Assembly: GCA_013399305.1 (NCBI GenBank) | Contig: VXAI01000339.1 | Coordinates: 217,088-281,087 of the forward strand | Length of the DNA: 64,000 bases | From: Rostratula benghalensis | Taxonomy: Eukaryota > Chordata > Aves > Charadriiformes > Rostratulidae | Reading direction: 5' to 3' | Shown: in pieces, positions 36,986 through 49,162 of the stretch | How positions within the stretch are numbered: the stretch's first letter is position 1 | Layout: each line of letters starts with the position of its first letter | The notes under the pieces: model-generated | Database searches by the model: none | What the model was told of the DNA's origin: nothing | What the model saw: only the letters and a program-made list of their open reading frames with translations | Made by a program: the position numbers and the translations under genes

Positions 36986-39900
36986 CACTAGATGCCTGTG
37001 TCTCTCGCCCCAGCCCTTCCTACTCTGCTGATGCTGACCAGTGCACTGCTCGCAGGTATTTTGGAGGCTTCAATGGGGGCAGGGCCACAAGCTTGACTCC
37101 CACTTCTTCTGTCCTCCTGTGCTCCAAGTCCTCAGCCTCAGCTCCCTGTGCTGCAGTTTCCCCAGGAGTAAACAAGGACTGTGTGAGACAGCAAGAGGTG
37201 TTTGTGTTTGTGCATTTCTTCTGCCAGGTGTGAGGTCAGCAAGGACTCTGTTTCCATCCTTCCCACCCCCCAGGAGCAAGGCCGGCTGTGGTTGCCCCTG
37301 CACCACGGGGGCAATGCAAGAGATGGTGAATGTGAGAACTGGTGAGCCTGGTGCCAGGTTGTGTGACCCCCACATTTGGCCACACTGTCCAGGCTAGCTC
37401 AGGAAGTCCCTTTGCTCCAACTTGCCCTGCCACAGAGACACTGGGAGAATTTGCCAGGTTGGTTCCTGCAGGTTCCAATCTTTTATTCCCAGCCCATCTT
37501 GGGACAAAGCCAGTGAGTGCGTGGCTGAAAGGGGATTGCTCAACTTCATCCCAAATTATGCTGAACCTAATGAGAAACTGAGCTGCACAATGGCCACAGC
37601 ATTTGGCTGCTCAGTAACACTGTGCTTTGGCCAATGGTCTGGGTGGCCAGTGTGGGCTTCAGAGACTCACAGCAGGGCACAGCAGGGCACTGCTGCTCTC
37701 CCCTGCCAGCTTCCCCAGCCCTGGCAGCATTGCTCTGAAAGCCTGATGGAGTTAAATTCACTGTAGCAGAGTTTGATCTTGCTCAACAAGATTGTTTCAG
37801 CCATGCTCAGCAAGGTACCAGGACCTGATGGCAGACATTGCCACAATGGCAGGCAAGCAGCTCTCTTGGCATGGGAGGGACAAATAAGGTCATCTGTTCC
37901 CTGAATGTTGTAAGTTGACAAGAGGCTTTGGTGCACTGGGTTTGGACTAGCAGGGAGTGTGCCAGGGCTGTCCTGCCAGTCTTGTGTCCAAGGTCAGCAC
38001 CTCTCTGCCTCTCTCCAGAGGGAACGACCCTGACAAAAACCAGGATTATGCACCCCTCTACAAATAGGCCAACAAGTCTCTTGAGCAGTGAATCAACAGC
38101 GCGAAAGGGGCCAGAGGCAAGTGCTGCAAGGGATGCCTTTGCCTCTTAAAGCTGAGACACAGGCAACAGAGGTGGGGGAGTGAGCTCTGGTCTGTCTCAC
38201 AAAGCACCCCTCCAACAGCTCCTGTGGGAGCTGCCCAGCATTCTCTTCCTCCCAGAGAGGTTTCTCCCTCAGAAGCCTCTCCCCGCAGGGATGGATGGTT
38301 GTGGTTGGGGAGCACCATATAAAACAGGAGGATAGGAATAGGATAGGAATGGGGATGAGGTAGGAACAGGATGGGGATGTGGATGTGAAAGGAATGGGGT
38401 GGGATAGGAATGGGATGGGGGTTGGAATGGAGTTTAGATGGGGTGAGAGCCTTCTTTCCTGTTCATGGGATGAGATAAAGAAGAGGAATGGGATAAATAT
38501 GTGGAGAAAAGAAGAAGGGGGTAGGATAGAGGTGTGGAGGAGAAGGAGTATCTCAGATGTGGAGGGGAAGGAAGGATGCTGAGATAGAGATGGGGAGAGG
38601 CAGAGGATAGGAAAGGGAATGGGAAAAAGACAGCTCTGGTTCAGAGAAGTACATGTTCAGGCAGCAGCTCACACTAGCTTAGCTGCAATGGACACAGCAG
38701 CCTTGGAAAGCACAACTGCCTTTCTCTTCTGTTGCTATCCTAAGGGCCTGTGCTGCTCAGCCAGCCAACTGTACCAGCAGGTTTTTATTTTACATTTGTT
38801 TTCCTAATGGCTTGCTTGGCCTGAAAACTGGAGCAGTGAATTGTGACTGCTCGAGACTGGGTAAAAATCCACACAATGGATGTGCACTGCAGTGTGGCAC
38901 CAGAGATGAGTCACTAAAATTGCAATTAGGGAGGAAAATAACAGTGCATTTACAAGCTTCTTTCCAGGAGCATTGCATTTCTCCTGAATTGTAGTGACAT
39001 TTTAGATGCGTTTATGAGACATTGTTTGTGTCAAAAAATACATAGAAATGGAAGAAGTGGAAGCTGATATAAAGCAGTTTAACGGGTAAGGGAGGAAGGA
39101 AAAACCAGCATGAATTTTCCCAGCGACAGCACAAATACTTTGGGAGGGACATGTAGGGATGAGCAGAGGAAACCACAGCAAAACCCAGGGACTGAGTTGT
39201 GCCCTGACACAGAGTCCAAGGTGATGCAGATGGCCTGGGCAGAAAGGACATGCAGGGAAGGAGTCCTTGGGAGTGATGGGAGCGTCACAAGTGTCCTCTC
39301 CTCAGCTACACAAGTCTCAGTGCCTTGCTGGGTAGAACCTCTGCATAGTGCAGCAACCAAAGAAGTTCCATCACCCACAGACTGCAGTGCAGCGGGGAGT
39401 CTGGGAAAACAAAAGTAAATTTTTTTATTGTCTTTCAGAAGCGTTATTTTATCCCTCTAGAAAGTCATGTACTGCTTTGAAATGAGCAGGCTTGTAAAGC
39501 ACCAAGCAAGGAAGCTCTGTTGAGAATGGCATAATCTCTCTGGCCTTGCCCCGGCATCTGGTTTCAGCAGGCCCTGGTGACAGGGTTGAACACAGCCCTC
39601 CAGTCCACATGGTGCCAGAGAGACTTCTGACCCCTGCAGTTGCTGTCACCTCTTTAGCAAGCTGCCTCAGTGCTGGAAGGAAAGGCCAGCTGTCCCCAAG
39701 GGGCTAGCTAGGCTTTGAGCACAGGGACTCCACACGTATTCATCAGGATTGGCTTCACTTAGGGATCAGTGACTGCACAAGAACTTCTGTAAAACCTGGG
39801 CCCCCAGGGACTCAAATGGTCATCTCCACCCCTGCAAAGAGATTCACCCACATTAGAATTGGGGCAGAAGAAAGCTGCTCCTCTCCCATCCCAGGCATCA

Positions 39901-41446
39901 GCCAGGTCTTGCCTGTGGGCTCTGAGCAATCCTCAAGTTCATCTTGGATTTACATGGATTTAATCTTTTTAATTAAACACAGAGATGTTCCAAGGTGGAG
40001 ACCAGGCAGCTACTGTCATTGAGAAGCATGAGCCCTGCCTGCTCGCTGCCTTCATCCCCAAAGCAACAGGACATAATGCTAGGAGGGAGCCATCAGCACA
40101 AGTGCCAGTTTCCTCTGCCCTGTTGCTCCTGGCCAGCCATCAGGCAAGTAATCTGGTCCAGCCTTGTTCCTGGGAAACCTTGGCAGTGGGCTTCCAGGGT
40201 GCTAGCATTTCTTCCCTCTAGTTTTCCTCCCTTTCCTGGGGGCTCCCTTCTCCTGGAGCAGCATGTCTGGCAGCCACCATGCCCATACCCCTGATAACAA
40301 CTAGAGCAGTATGTCAGTGTGCTTGGTGCCAGTGACACCATGTGGTGGGTTATCTGCAAGCTACTGGCTATTTTTGGTCTGAGATCTCATCAGTCCTTTT
40401 TGTCCCAGGAATCCCAGATGCGCTAGACCTGAACCCTGATGGAGCATGGTTTGTATCTTCATCATTAAGGCTACAGGATGAAGCACTGTCACTGGAGACA
40501 CTGTTCTGGTGGTGGCATCCAGCAACAGCTTTATCCCCAGTGGGGAAAGCCCCTCAGTGCTAGTTAATATGCAGTGTGGCTATTCACAAGTACTTTGTTC
40601 CATCCCTTGGGAAAGTCACTTTCCCAGAGAGGCCAGGGACCAGAGCTCCCCGGCTTCTGGGGGATGATGCCAGTTCCCTGGCCCTTAATGCCAGCTGCTG
40701 CCTGGTCAGACTGTCCCCAGCCCATTCCCTGTCTGACTACAGCTGTGCCCTGCATGGGTCACCACACATGGTCCTCAGCCCCAGTAACACAGGGGACTTG
40801 CAGCTCTGGGCAGCGATGGGAACAACTGTGTCAATTCAACCTGAAGATACTGACCCTGCATTGTGGCTGTCCCTGCTGCATCTGCTGGTAGGAACTTTGG
40901 AGCCTCCATGGGCATGGATGTTTGAGCCTTGTAAAAGTGCTGTTGAAGGATGTTGCTGAGCTTTGGTGCTTGCCTGGAGCTGCAGATCTGAAAATCAATT
41001 ATTTACATATCTGACACTCGAGCAGGGTTCACAACCAGCAGCACGGCATGTGTCCTCATCTCCAATGAAGTGTCTGTCTACAAGTGGCAAAACCACAGGG
41101 CAAGCTGTGAAGTGGGATGTGCAGCACATCACCCTGATGTACAACTTTTGGTTAATCAGAGTAATCTCAGTCTGCCTAATTATACCTTATCCTTGTCTGG
41201 AGATCCCAGGAATCTGCTCCACAAGAGCGCTTTGTAGCTTTGACTGCAAGGCAACAGCAACTTGCTGCTTTTAGGAGCATATCCCAGTTTGTGAGGAGTT
41301 CAGTAGTGTCCACTTTTGAACACCACCTCCTGAGATAGCCAGAGCCAAGCTGTGGAGTGGCAAGCATGGCTGCAGGACATGACGAGAGTGAGATGCAGAC
41401 TGAAGATACTTGGTCCCTTCAGATTAATTGACACAAAGAAATGATA
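36986..41446. other. Intergenic stretch without a recognised gene
   Basis: Unique sequence apart from the purine-rich tract at 38.3-38.6 kb and short local repeats (for example CAGCAGGGCA repeated near 37670). No coding exon or RNA gene was recognised. Confidence 0.6.
38320..38625 (+). repeat. Purine-rich GGAAT/GGATAGGAAT-like minisatellite
   Basis: About 300 bases in which the plus strand is almost all purine plus T, made of degenerate GGAATGGGAT, GGATAGGAAT and GGGGATG units, without a fixed period. It contains a near-canonical quadruplex motif around 38396-38422. The motif recalls the GGAAT core of some vertebrate satellites, but this is a short degenerate tract. Confidence 0.8.
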
Positions 41447-41740
41447 GGATCATAGAATTGCCTGCGTTGATCTAACTGCCAACCTCTAACACTGACAAAA
41501 CCATCACTAAGCCATGTCTCTAAGCACTACATCTACCCATCTTTTAAATACCACCAGGGATGGTGACTCAACCACTTCCCTAGGCAGCCTCTTCCCTTTC
41601 AGTGTAAATTTTTTTCCTAATATCCAGTCTAGACCTCCCCTGGCACAGCTTAAGGCCTTTTCCTCTTGTCCTATTGCCTGTTACTTGGGAGAAGAGACTG
41701 ACCCCCACCTCTCTATAACCTCCTTTCAGGTAGTTGTAGA
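41447..41740 (-). mobile_element. CR1 LINE 3' fragment
   Basis: Starts with GGATCATAGAATTGCC, the reverse of a CR1 3' terminus, and follows the 3' region to the CTCCTTTCAGGTAGTTGTAG block. It resembles the copy at 6671-7275 (shared AAGCACTACATCWACCC and CCTCCCCTGGCACARC). Confidence 0.9.
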
Positions 41741-41904
41741 AGACTCAGTCCTGGTCAAGATGGGGTGAGATGCCTGAAAACTGCTGTCTTTTGGCTTCAG
41801 GGGGAGAAAATACGGAGGGTCCACACCTGGCTAGACAGTTGTGGACTAAATATACCCTGTCTGGTTGCTGAGGACTGATGCAGTGTGTTCACATGTTGGA
41901 TATG

Positions 41905-43128
41905 TCATCCTGAATGTTGGGACAGGGTGAGACAGGTCCCATAGACTTCAGGATCCTGAGGGGAGGGAGGAGGGTGAAAAGCAAGCTTACAACACTGCAC
42001 TTCAGGAGAGCAGACTTTGGCCTCTTCATAGATCTGCTTGGAAGAGTTCCATGGAATAAGGTGCTGGAGGGAGGAAGGGCAGAGGAAAGCTGGTTGGTAT
42101 CCAAGGATCACCTCCAAGCTCAAGAGCAGTCCATCAGAACAACAAAGATGAATTCAGACATAAAATACCAGGAAGCCTGCATGGATGAACAAGGATCTCC
42201 TGGCCAAAATCAAACACAAAAAGGAAACACAGAGAGGGTGCAAGCAAGGGTAGGTAACCTTCTGTGAAGAATACAGAGACACTGTCCAAGCATGCAGAGA
42301 TGAGGTTGGGCAAGCTAATGGCCAACAGGAATTGAATCTACTAGGGGAAGTCAAGGTAGCAAGAAGGGCTTGTGCAAGTACATAGGTGACAAAAGGAAGA
42401 CTAGGGGAATGTATCCCTGCTCAGTGGGACCAGGGACCTGGCTACACAGACACAGGAAAGGCTGAATTACTGAATGCTTTCTTTGCCTCAGCCTTTACTT
42501 GAATGATCAGCTTTCAGGAATACTAGGGGCCAGAGACCAGGGAAGAGTCTGGAGCAAGGCAGATGTACCCTTTGTGGAAGAGGATCACTTATATAAAGGA
42601 ACACTTGAGCAAACTGGACATGCGTAAGTCCATGGGCCCTGATGGGATGCCAGTGTGAAGGAGCTGGCAATTGTCATTGCAAGGCCACTCTCGATAATCT
42701 TTGATCCCTCATGGCAATTAAGAGAAGTACCTAAAGCTTGCAGGAAAGCAAATGTGACTCCTATCTTTAACAAGGGCAAGAAAGAGCATCCAGGAGACTA
42801 CAGGCTGGTCAGCCAAACCTCTGTCCATGGAATGGGAGCTGCTAATCCTGGAAACCATTTCCAGGCACATGAAGAACAAGAAAAACATCAGGAGTAGCCA
42901 GAATGTCTTCACCATGTGGAAGGCCATGCCTGGAGCACTGGGCTTCCCAGCACCAAAGAGATGGGGTCATACTGGAGAGAGTCCAGTGAAAAGCCACAAA
43001 GATGATGAAGGCACTGGAGCATTTCTCATAAGGAGAGGCTGTGAGAGCTGGGAGTGTTCAGCCTGGAGAAGACTCAGGGGGATATCACCAATGTATCTAA
43101 ATACCTAAAGGTGGGGTACAAAGAGAAA
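41905..43128 (+). mobile_element. CR1 LINE, ORF2 5' part with internal deletion, interrupted by a nested CR1
   Basis: The conceptual product starts GPIDFRILRGG and continues RRADFGLFIDLLGRVPW, the endonuclease-RT linker of CR1 ORF2, then reaches KELAIVIARPLSIIFDPSWQ and KANVTPIFNKGKKEHPGDYR in the RT fingers near 42655-42800. At about 42900-42960 it jumps to the 3' region (ACTGGAGAGAGTCCAGTG), so most of the RT palm is deleted. It breaks at about 43128 and resumes at 43722 after an opposite-strand CR1. Confidence 0.88.
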
Positions 43129-43135
43129 CAGAGCA

Positions 43136-43721
43136 TCATAGGTTTGGGTTAGAAGTGTCCTTAAAGATCATCGAGTTCCAACCCCCCTGCCCTGGGCAGG
43201 GACACCTCCCACCAGACTAGGTTACTCAAAGCCCCATCCATCCTGGCCTTGAACCCCTCCAGGGATGGGGCAGCCACAGCTTCTCTGGGCAACCTGGGCC
43301 AGGGTCTCACCACCCTCATTGCAAAGAATTTCTTCCTGAGATCTCATCTCCCCTCTTTCAGTTTAAAACCATTCCTCCCATCCTATCACTCTACTCCCTA
43401 ATAAATTCCTCCCTAATACCTTGTAGGTATTGGAAGGTCTATAGGAACCACTATAAGGTCTCCCTGGAGCCTCTTCTCTAGGCTGAACCCCCAACCCCAA
43501 CTCGCATCCCTGCCTTAATAGGAGAGGTTCTCCAGCCCTCTGATCACCTTTGTGTCCCTCCACTGGACTTATTCCAACAGGTCCATGTCCTTCTTGTGCT
43601 AAGGACTCCAGAGCTGGACACAGGACTCCAGGTGGGGTCTCATGAGAGCAAAGTAGAGGGGCAGAATCACCTCCTTTGCCCTGCTGGCCACGCTGCTTTT
43701 CATGCAGCCCAGGATGCAGCT
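43136..43721 (-). mobile_element. CR1 LINE fragment nested in an older CR1
   Basis: Opens (plus strand) CATCATAGGTTTGGGTTAGA, the reverse of a CR1 3' terminus, and runs to CATGCAGCCCAGGATGCAG. Its two neighbours are adjoining parts of one plus-strand CR1, so this copy inserted into that element. It is 5'-truncated at about 43721. Confidence 0.9.
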
Positions 43722-44022
43722 GGAGGATAGAGTCCAGCTCTTTTCAGTGGTGGCCGGTGACAGGACAAGAGATGATGGGCACAAACTGAAGCACAGAAGG
43801 TTCCTTCTGAACACTAGTAAACACTTTGTGAGGGTGACCAGCTACTGGCACAGGTTGCCCAGGGAGGTTGGTGAATCTCCATTCTTGGAGGTGTTCAAAA
43901 GCCATCTGGACAAAGTCACAAGCAATAGGCTCTACGTGGCCCTGGCTGATAAGAGGGTGGGACTAGATGACCTACAGAGGTCCCTGCCAACCCCAAACAG
44001 TGTGTAGTTGTGTGATTCTGTG
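43722..44022 (+). mobile_element. CR1 LINE 3' end, continuation of the interrupted copy
   Basis: Reads [20 protein letters not shown], then the [20 protein letters not shown] segment, and ends TGTGTGATTCTGTGAC at about 44022. It picks up within a few bases of where the fragment at 41905-43128 stops. Confidence 0.92.
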
Positions 44023-46950
44023 ACTTGGCACGGAAATGCCAGGGTGAGCTTTGGGGCAGGTAGGACAAAGTAGGCTGGTGGAGCAGATGCTGTAGTGTGT
44101 TATTCCAGAGGCTGGGGTCATACAGCCTGCAGAGGTTCTCTGCTAACCTGTGCTGACTGCACTGAAGGCAGGACAGTTGCAGAGCTGCTAATTTTGCCTT
44201 TTTTGGTGCTGAACTAGGACATCCATGGGCGTTTCTTATGTTGGACTATGAGCATTCACCATATGGCCACCAAGGTGTGTAGTGTGACCTGTCTCCATCA
44301 TCTGGCTGACACTTGGACAGCAAGCACCCGGGCTGAGCTCACCCAGGGAGAGCAAGTTAAGCACATGACAGTTTTTGGGTTAAGATGATTTATTCCATGG
44401 ACCAGGAGAAATGGTGAGCACTTTAATATGTGCTTTAGTTTGTATTTAATCAGCTACACAGCTTCTTTGTATTTTAAAAACTGCTGTGTGCTGAGCTGCT
44501 CCTGTGAGGTACAGACTGTTTGTTGAGCTGGCTGAAATACAAATTAAAGAGGTCAGCTTCAGGCAACTTTATTTCACAGTTCTGGGGCTGGTGTTTCACA
44601 AACACACCTTTCATGTGAGCATCTCATCTGAGTGCTAGGAAGAGAGTACACGGAAATGAAGCCTTCTCAGCCCTGCCCCTAATTTACAGGGCTTTCAGCC
44701 TTCCTGCAGAATGTCAGCTCTTGGCAAAGTTAGAGTTTTAGTTGGTGGAGAAGGGCCTTTTCTGTTAAACCAACCCACAGTGACCCACACGTTGTGCAGA
44801 CTGCAGGTGACAGCTCGGGGTCAGCAGTGGGTTGATGGCCACCAGCCACCTAGGGGCTGCACTGCGGGGGGGCGCAGAGACCGTTTCCCCGCAGGGACTG
44901 ATGTGAGAAAGGAAGGAGGGCTGTGCACAAGCGTCTGGACCACACAGTTCAAACACAGGAGTGCAGCCCATGGTTGGCAGGGAGTGGAGAGGCTGAGGGG
45001 TTGCTGCCTGGAGGCTACAGCCCCCCCTGCGCTCTTCTGCCCCGGGGCAGGAGGTAACCCCTGGAATGCTGCATCCCACCGGCATGACTTTGATGGTTGC
45101 CTGGGGTCCACGGGATCCCAGACGGACGGATATCCCCCCCCTTAGACTCACTTTTACTTTGCAGTTCCCCTGATGGAGCAGAGCAGATGCAGCCAGTGTA
45201 AGCATGACCCTTGCATGCAGCTGGGCAGCGTGATCTCATGGTTGCAAATGCCTCTTTCATGTTTAAGTAAATGGTCAGCCTGAATTTCAATCCCATCAAG
45301 GGCATAGCACACATTTTTTGATATCTGCCCCTTCTTCCCCAGTTGAAGCCACTGTACAGGTATCTCTAATGTTTTTTTTTTTCTAAAGAAAAATGAATGG
45401 CTCTGTAGTATATTTTATAGCAATTAAGTACAGTGAGTTGCAAAGGGAGTTTCAGGAAAAGCAGGGTTATAAAACCTGGTTTCCTGCAGTGTCTCTGAGG
45501 GCATGTACTGTGGTTGAGCTTTCACTGCAGTCCTTCCATACCAGAGGAGCAAGTTTAGGTTTTGTTCTCCTGCCTGGCCACCACTTTTCACGCAGCATAG
45601 AGGAACTTAATTACCCTGATATCTCAAGCATCCAAATTCTTACTAAAATCGCTTGAAATATGAATGTGAGGGGGGAGCTGTGAGAGTACCCAGTTTGAGC
45701 ATCCTCAGATGAGGTGGTCTGTGCTGCCGGACGGTGCTGAGGAGGATGAGCTGACATGTGGGCAGCAAACTAGGCCAAGTGCTCAGCTCCCTGGCCTGCA
45801 GCAGGAATGGAATCTGGGACACGCTGACAATTTTGCTGCAGAACCTGGCAATGAAGGAGGACGTGAAGCAATGGGCAGCAGCAAAGCAGGAACTGTCCTG
45901 GCACCAAGCACAGGTATCCCAGCAAATATCCCAGGGGGATGTTGAGCAGAAAGGAGAGGGGGAAATCCCAGCAATGACACAGGGAATTACCACCAGAGGG
46001 CACTTAAATATTGCTCTTGCTGAACAAATGGTGGTTCCTAGCAAGAGGCCAGCTCTGGATTGCCTGACAATGTGCATCCAAGGCTGACTCATTGCTGGCA
46101 CAGAGAGCAAAGGAAAGCACTCAAAAGGCATTTGAGAAATTATGCTTGAATGGGAATTTACTAGCAAGAGGCAGAGGATTGAACTTTTCTTCCAGACTTT
46201 TTTGGGAGAGATCTGCCAGTGGGTCTCCACCATGCCTAGTCCAGTGAGGTGATCCTTAGACTTTGACCTGTGTGGTTACCATGGGGCTTGGCACAGAGGA
46301 ACGGAGATTTCTTACAGCCTAATTTTGCTTGCTATGAGTAAGTCCTGCCTGCCACTTATCATGAGTACTGAAGAGACAAGAGTCACAGCCCTGGCAGGGA
46401 TCCTGGCTTAGTGCCTGCTGTGGTGCTCACCTGGGTGCATCTATGCCCTGCTTTTTATTCTGGAGCTGAGAAGGGATAGAGATATTACTTGTCTTCTATG
46501 AGAAATTTCAGGGAATGGGTAAAGAAGGAATTAGACAAGATTTCAAACCCAGTTCTGAGAGCTTCTCAATACCCATGAGGATCTGGGTGCCAAATAAAGA
46601 CTGCAGATGTGAGACTCATGCTACAAGGATGAAAGAGAAAACTTCCATACTCACTGGAGCCAGCCAGAGCACCCTGTTCATCGCTTCTGTTTGTTTCAGC
46701 GAGGTGCTCTGGGACTCAGCAGTGGGATGTGATGATTTGGCTGGGGTCACACTGCAGCTGCAGGTCTCGCTGTCATGCTTGGAGATCTGCTCTGAGCACA
46801 AAGAGCTTCACGAGGATCCTGGTGCCAAAGCAGCAAAAGCTGAAAGTGCTATAGATGTAAGTGATGGAAAAATGAAGGGAGTGTAGTCTCAAGAGAGAAA
46901 AAGAAGACTGCAGGTGACAGAAAGCAGATGCTGTGTTGGAAATGCTATTT
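44023..46950. other. Intergenic stretch between CR1 copies
   Basis: Mostly unique sequence. Between 45643 and 46233 there are long open frames on both strands (196 codons minus, 109 codons plus). The plus-strand frame contains a Gln-rich helical-looking stretch, KEDVKQWAAAKQELSWHQAQ, but I recognise no family and there is no start or splice context to support a gene. Confidence 0.5.
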
Positions 46951-47508
46951 AGACTCGCAGAATCATTCAGGTTGGAAGAGACCCTTGGGATCATCAAGTC
47001 CCACCATCAGCCCTACTTTACAAAGTTCTCCCCTACACCAGATCCCTCAACACCACATCTAAACAACTCTGAAACACATTCAGGGATGGGAACTCAACCA
47101 CCTCCCTGGGCAGCCCACTTCAGTGTCTGACCACTCTTTCTGGGAAAAATTCTTTACTAATGTTCAGCCTAAACCTACCCTGGTGCAGCTTGAAGCCATT
47201 CCCTCTCATTCTAACACTAATTCTCTGTGAGAAGAGACCAGCACCAAACTCTTTCCAATGGCCTTTCAAGTAGCTGTAGAGAGCGATGAGGTCTCCCCTC
47301 AGCCTCCTCTTCCTCCAACTCAACAGTCCCATCTCCTTCAATGGCTCTTCATAAGATTTATTCTCCAGGCCCCTCACCAGCTCCGTTGCCCTCCTGTGCC
47401 CTCGCTCCAGCCCCTCCAGATCTCTCTGGTGTTGAGGTGCCCAGAACTGGACACCACTCAAGGGGTGGCCTCCCCAGTGCTGAGTACAGGGGGACAATCA
47501 CCTCCCTT
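46951..47508 (-). mobile_element. CR1 LINE 3' fragment, close match to the 28.7-29.27 kb copy
   Basis: On the minus strand it carries a 125-codon open stretch (47497-47120) with [20 protein letters not shown] and the FFPERVVRH ending. Over about 109 residues it differs from the copy at 28770-29096 at only four positions. The 3' end is at 46951. The match ends at 47507. Confidence 0.94.
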
Positions 47509-48002
47509 GGTATATAATTTATTCTTCAAATATCTGGAGAAAATGGGAAAAGAGGGCCCCCAAGGCCTCACAGGAGCATTCATGTGCACTAAGAATCTCT
47601 CCTGGGTGGTCCCAGGGTGCTGTGAGGACAAGAGCAAGGCTTGCTTTGGGATGTGGCATATCCCAGCATCTCACCCATTCTCCTGCCTTTGAAGTAGCCA
47701 GAAGCCTGGGGAGGACCAGCAGCCCATCCTAGGCTTTGCAGCAGGATTTCTCAAGATGCATGAACTCTTCTGGCTATGGGAATTGCTTCCAGGGGACATA
47801 GGACAGCACATAGGCACTTCTGTCTGCATGGGATACAGAAGAATGATGACAGAGTGGGGATGACTGTGTGGGGTCTCCATATGTTCTCCCACCACGACCT
47901 GCCAAGTGAATGCCCTCCTCACTCCAGCTGGAGGTTTCAGCTTTGCCAGTTCTCTGTGCCTCCATGCTCTTAGCTTTGGCTGATTACTTGTAATTAGCAT
48001 TA

Positions 48003-48045
48003 ATTAGTGTCTCTTTTGACAGTGCCTCTTTTGACAGTGCCTTGT
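48003..48045 (+). repeat. Short tandem duplication
   Basis: TCTCTTTTGACAGTGC is followed directly by CTCTTTTGACAGTGC. Two copies of about 16 bases, in unique sequence before a CR1 fragment. Confidence 0.7.
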
Positions 48046-48743
48046 CTCTACTTCACTATGCCTTGGCCTTGAAATATCATGCCGGGTGCTGGGCCCCCTT
48101 TTGTCCTGAGACACCTCTACCAATCTTGACAGCAAAGTGAAGGCTCATTTTGGGGCTGCAGCCTGTTGTCCTGGAGGTCCTGCCCCCAGGGCTCTCAATT
48201 TGCAGGGGGGTGGGGGGCTGTTGCATCTCAGCTTCCCTGGAGGGTCCCTGATTTCTTTGCTCTGCAAAGCTGTGCTGCTGGGTGTACTGTCCCACTGCCC
48301 AGGTAATTTTGTCTTTTTCACAGGATCAGGGTACTGAGAGCAGGGTTACAGGGTCTCTCTAACTCCTGCTGTAAGAATGGGACTGTGTGGGCCACCTCTG
48401 AGCAGCCCTGCCCTTTCTCCCCCCAGCCCTGTTAGGGGGCTGGAGCTATAAGGGCAGGCTGATGGGAATGGGATGGCTGGCACTGTTTGCCTCTGCTCCT
48501 GGCTCCATGAGAAAGACTCATGTAGGTCCTCAGGAAGTTAAATCCTGTTGGGAATTGGTGCAAGAGTGGTCTTGGCAGAGAGTCTTGTTTACTGAAGCCA
48601 TCTTAACATTCTGGAAGACAGCAAGAGGAACATGATAGTCTTAGGAGAAACCCCCTGCTGCTTCCTTGTGGGCAAGCCCAGGAGAAAAAGAGAGGAACTC
48701 ATAATAGGGAAGGACATGAAAAAACCCCATGCAAATAATATAC

Positions 48744-49162
48744 ATGGAGTGGAGCATCTCCCGTATGAGGAAAGGCTGAGGGAGCTGGGTCTCTTTAGCT
48801 TGGAGAAGAGGAGACTGAGGGGTGACCTCATGAATGTTTATTAATATGTAAAGGGTGAGTGTCAGGAGGATGGAGCCAGGCTCTTCTCAGGGACAGGCAA
48901 TGATAGGACAAGGGGCAATGGATGCGAGCTGGAACACAGGAGGTTCCACTTAAATATGAGGAAAAACTTCTTCACAGTGAGGGTGATGTGGAAGGGGCTG
49001 CCCAGAGAGGTTGTGGAGTCTCCTTCTCTGGAGACATTCAAACCTTGTCTGGACACATTCCTGTGTGACCTGCTCTGGGTGTTCCTGCTCTGGCAGGGGG
49101 ATTGGACTGGATGAGCTTTCAAGGTCCCTTCCAATCCCTGATAGTCTGTGATTCTGTGAATG
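48744..49162 (+). mobile_element. CR1 LINE 3' fragment
   Basis: Starts GGAGTGGAGCATCTCCCGTA and runs through AGGCTGAGGGAGCTGGGTCT to the terminus CTGATAGTCTGTGATTCTGT, ending near 49162. It is 5'-truncated. The sequence before it (48600-48743) does not look like CR1. Confidence 0.92.
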
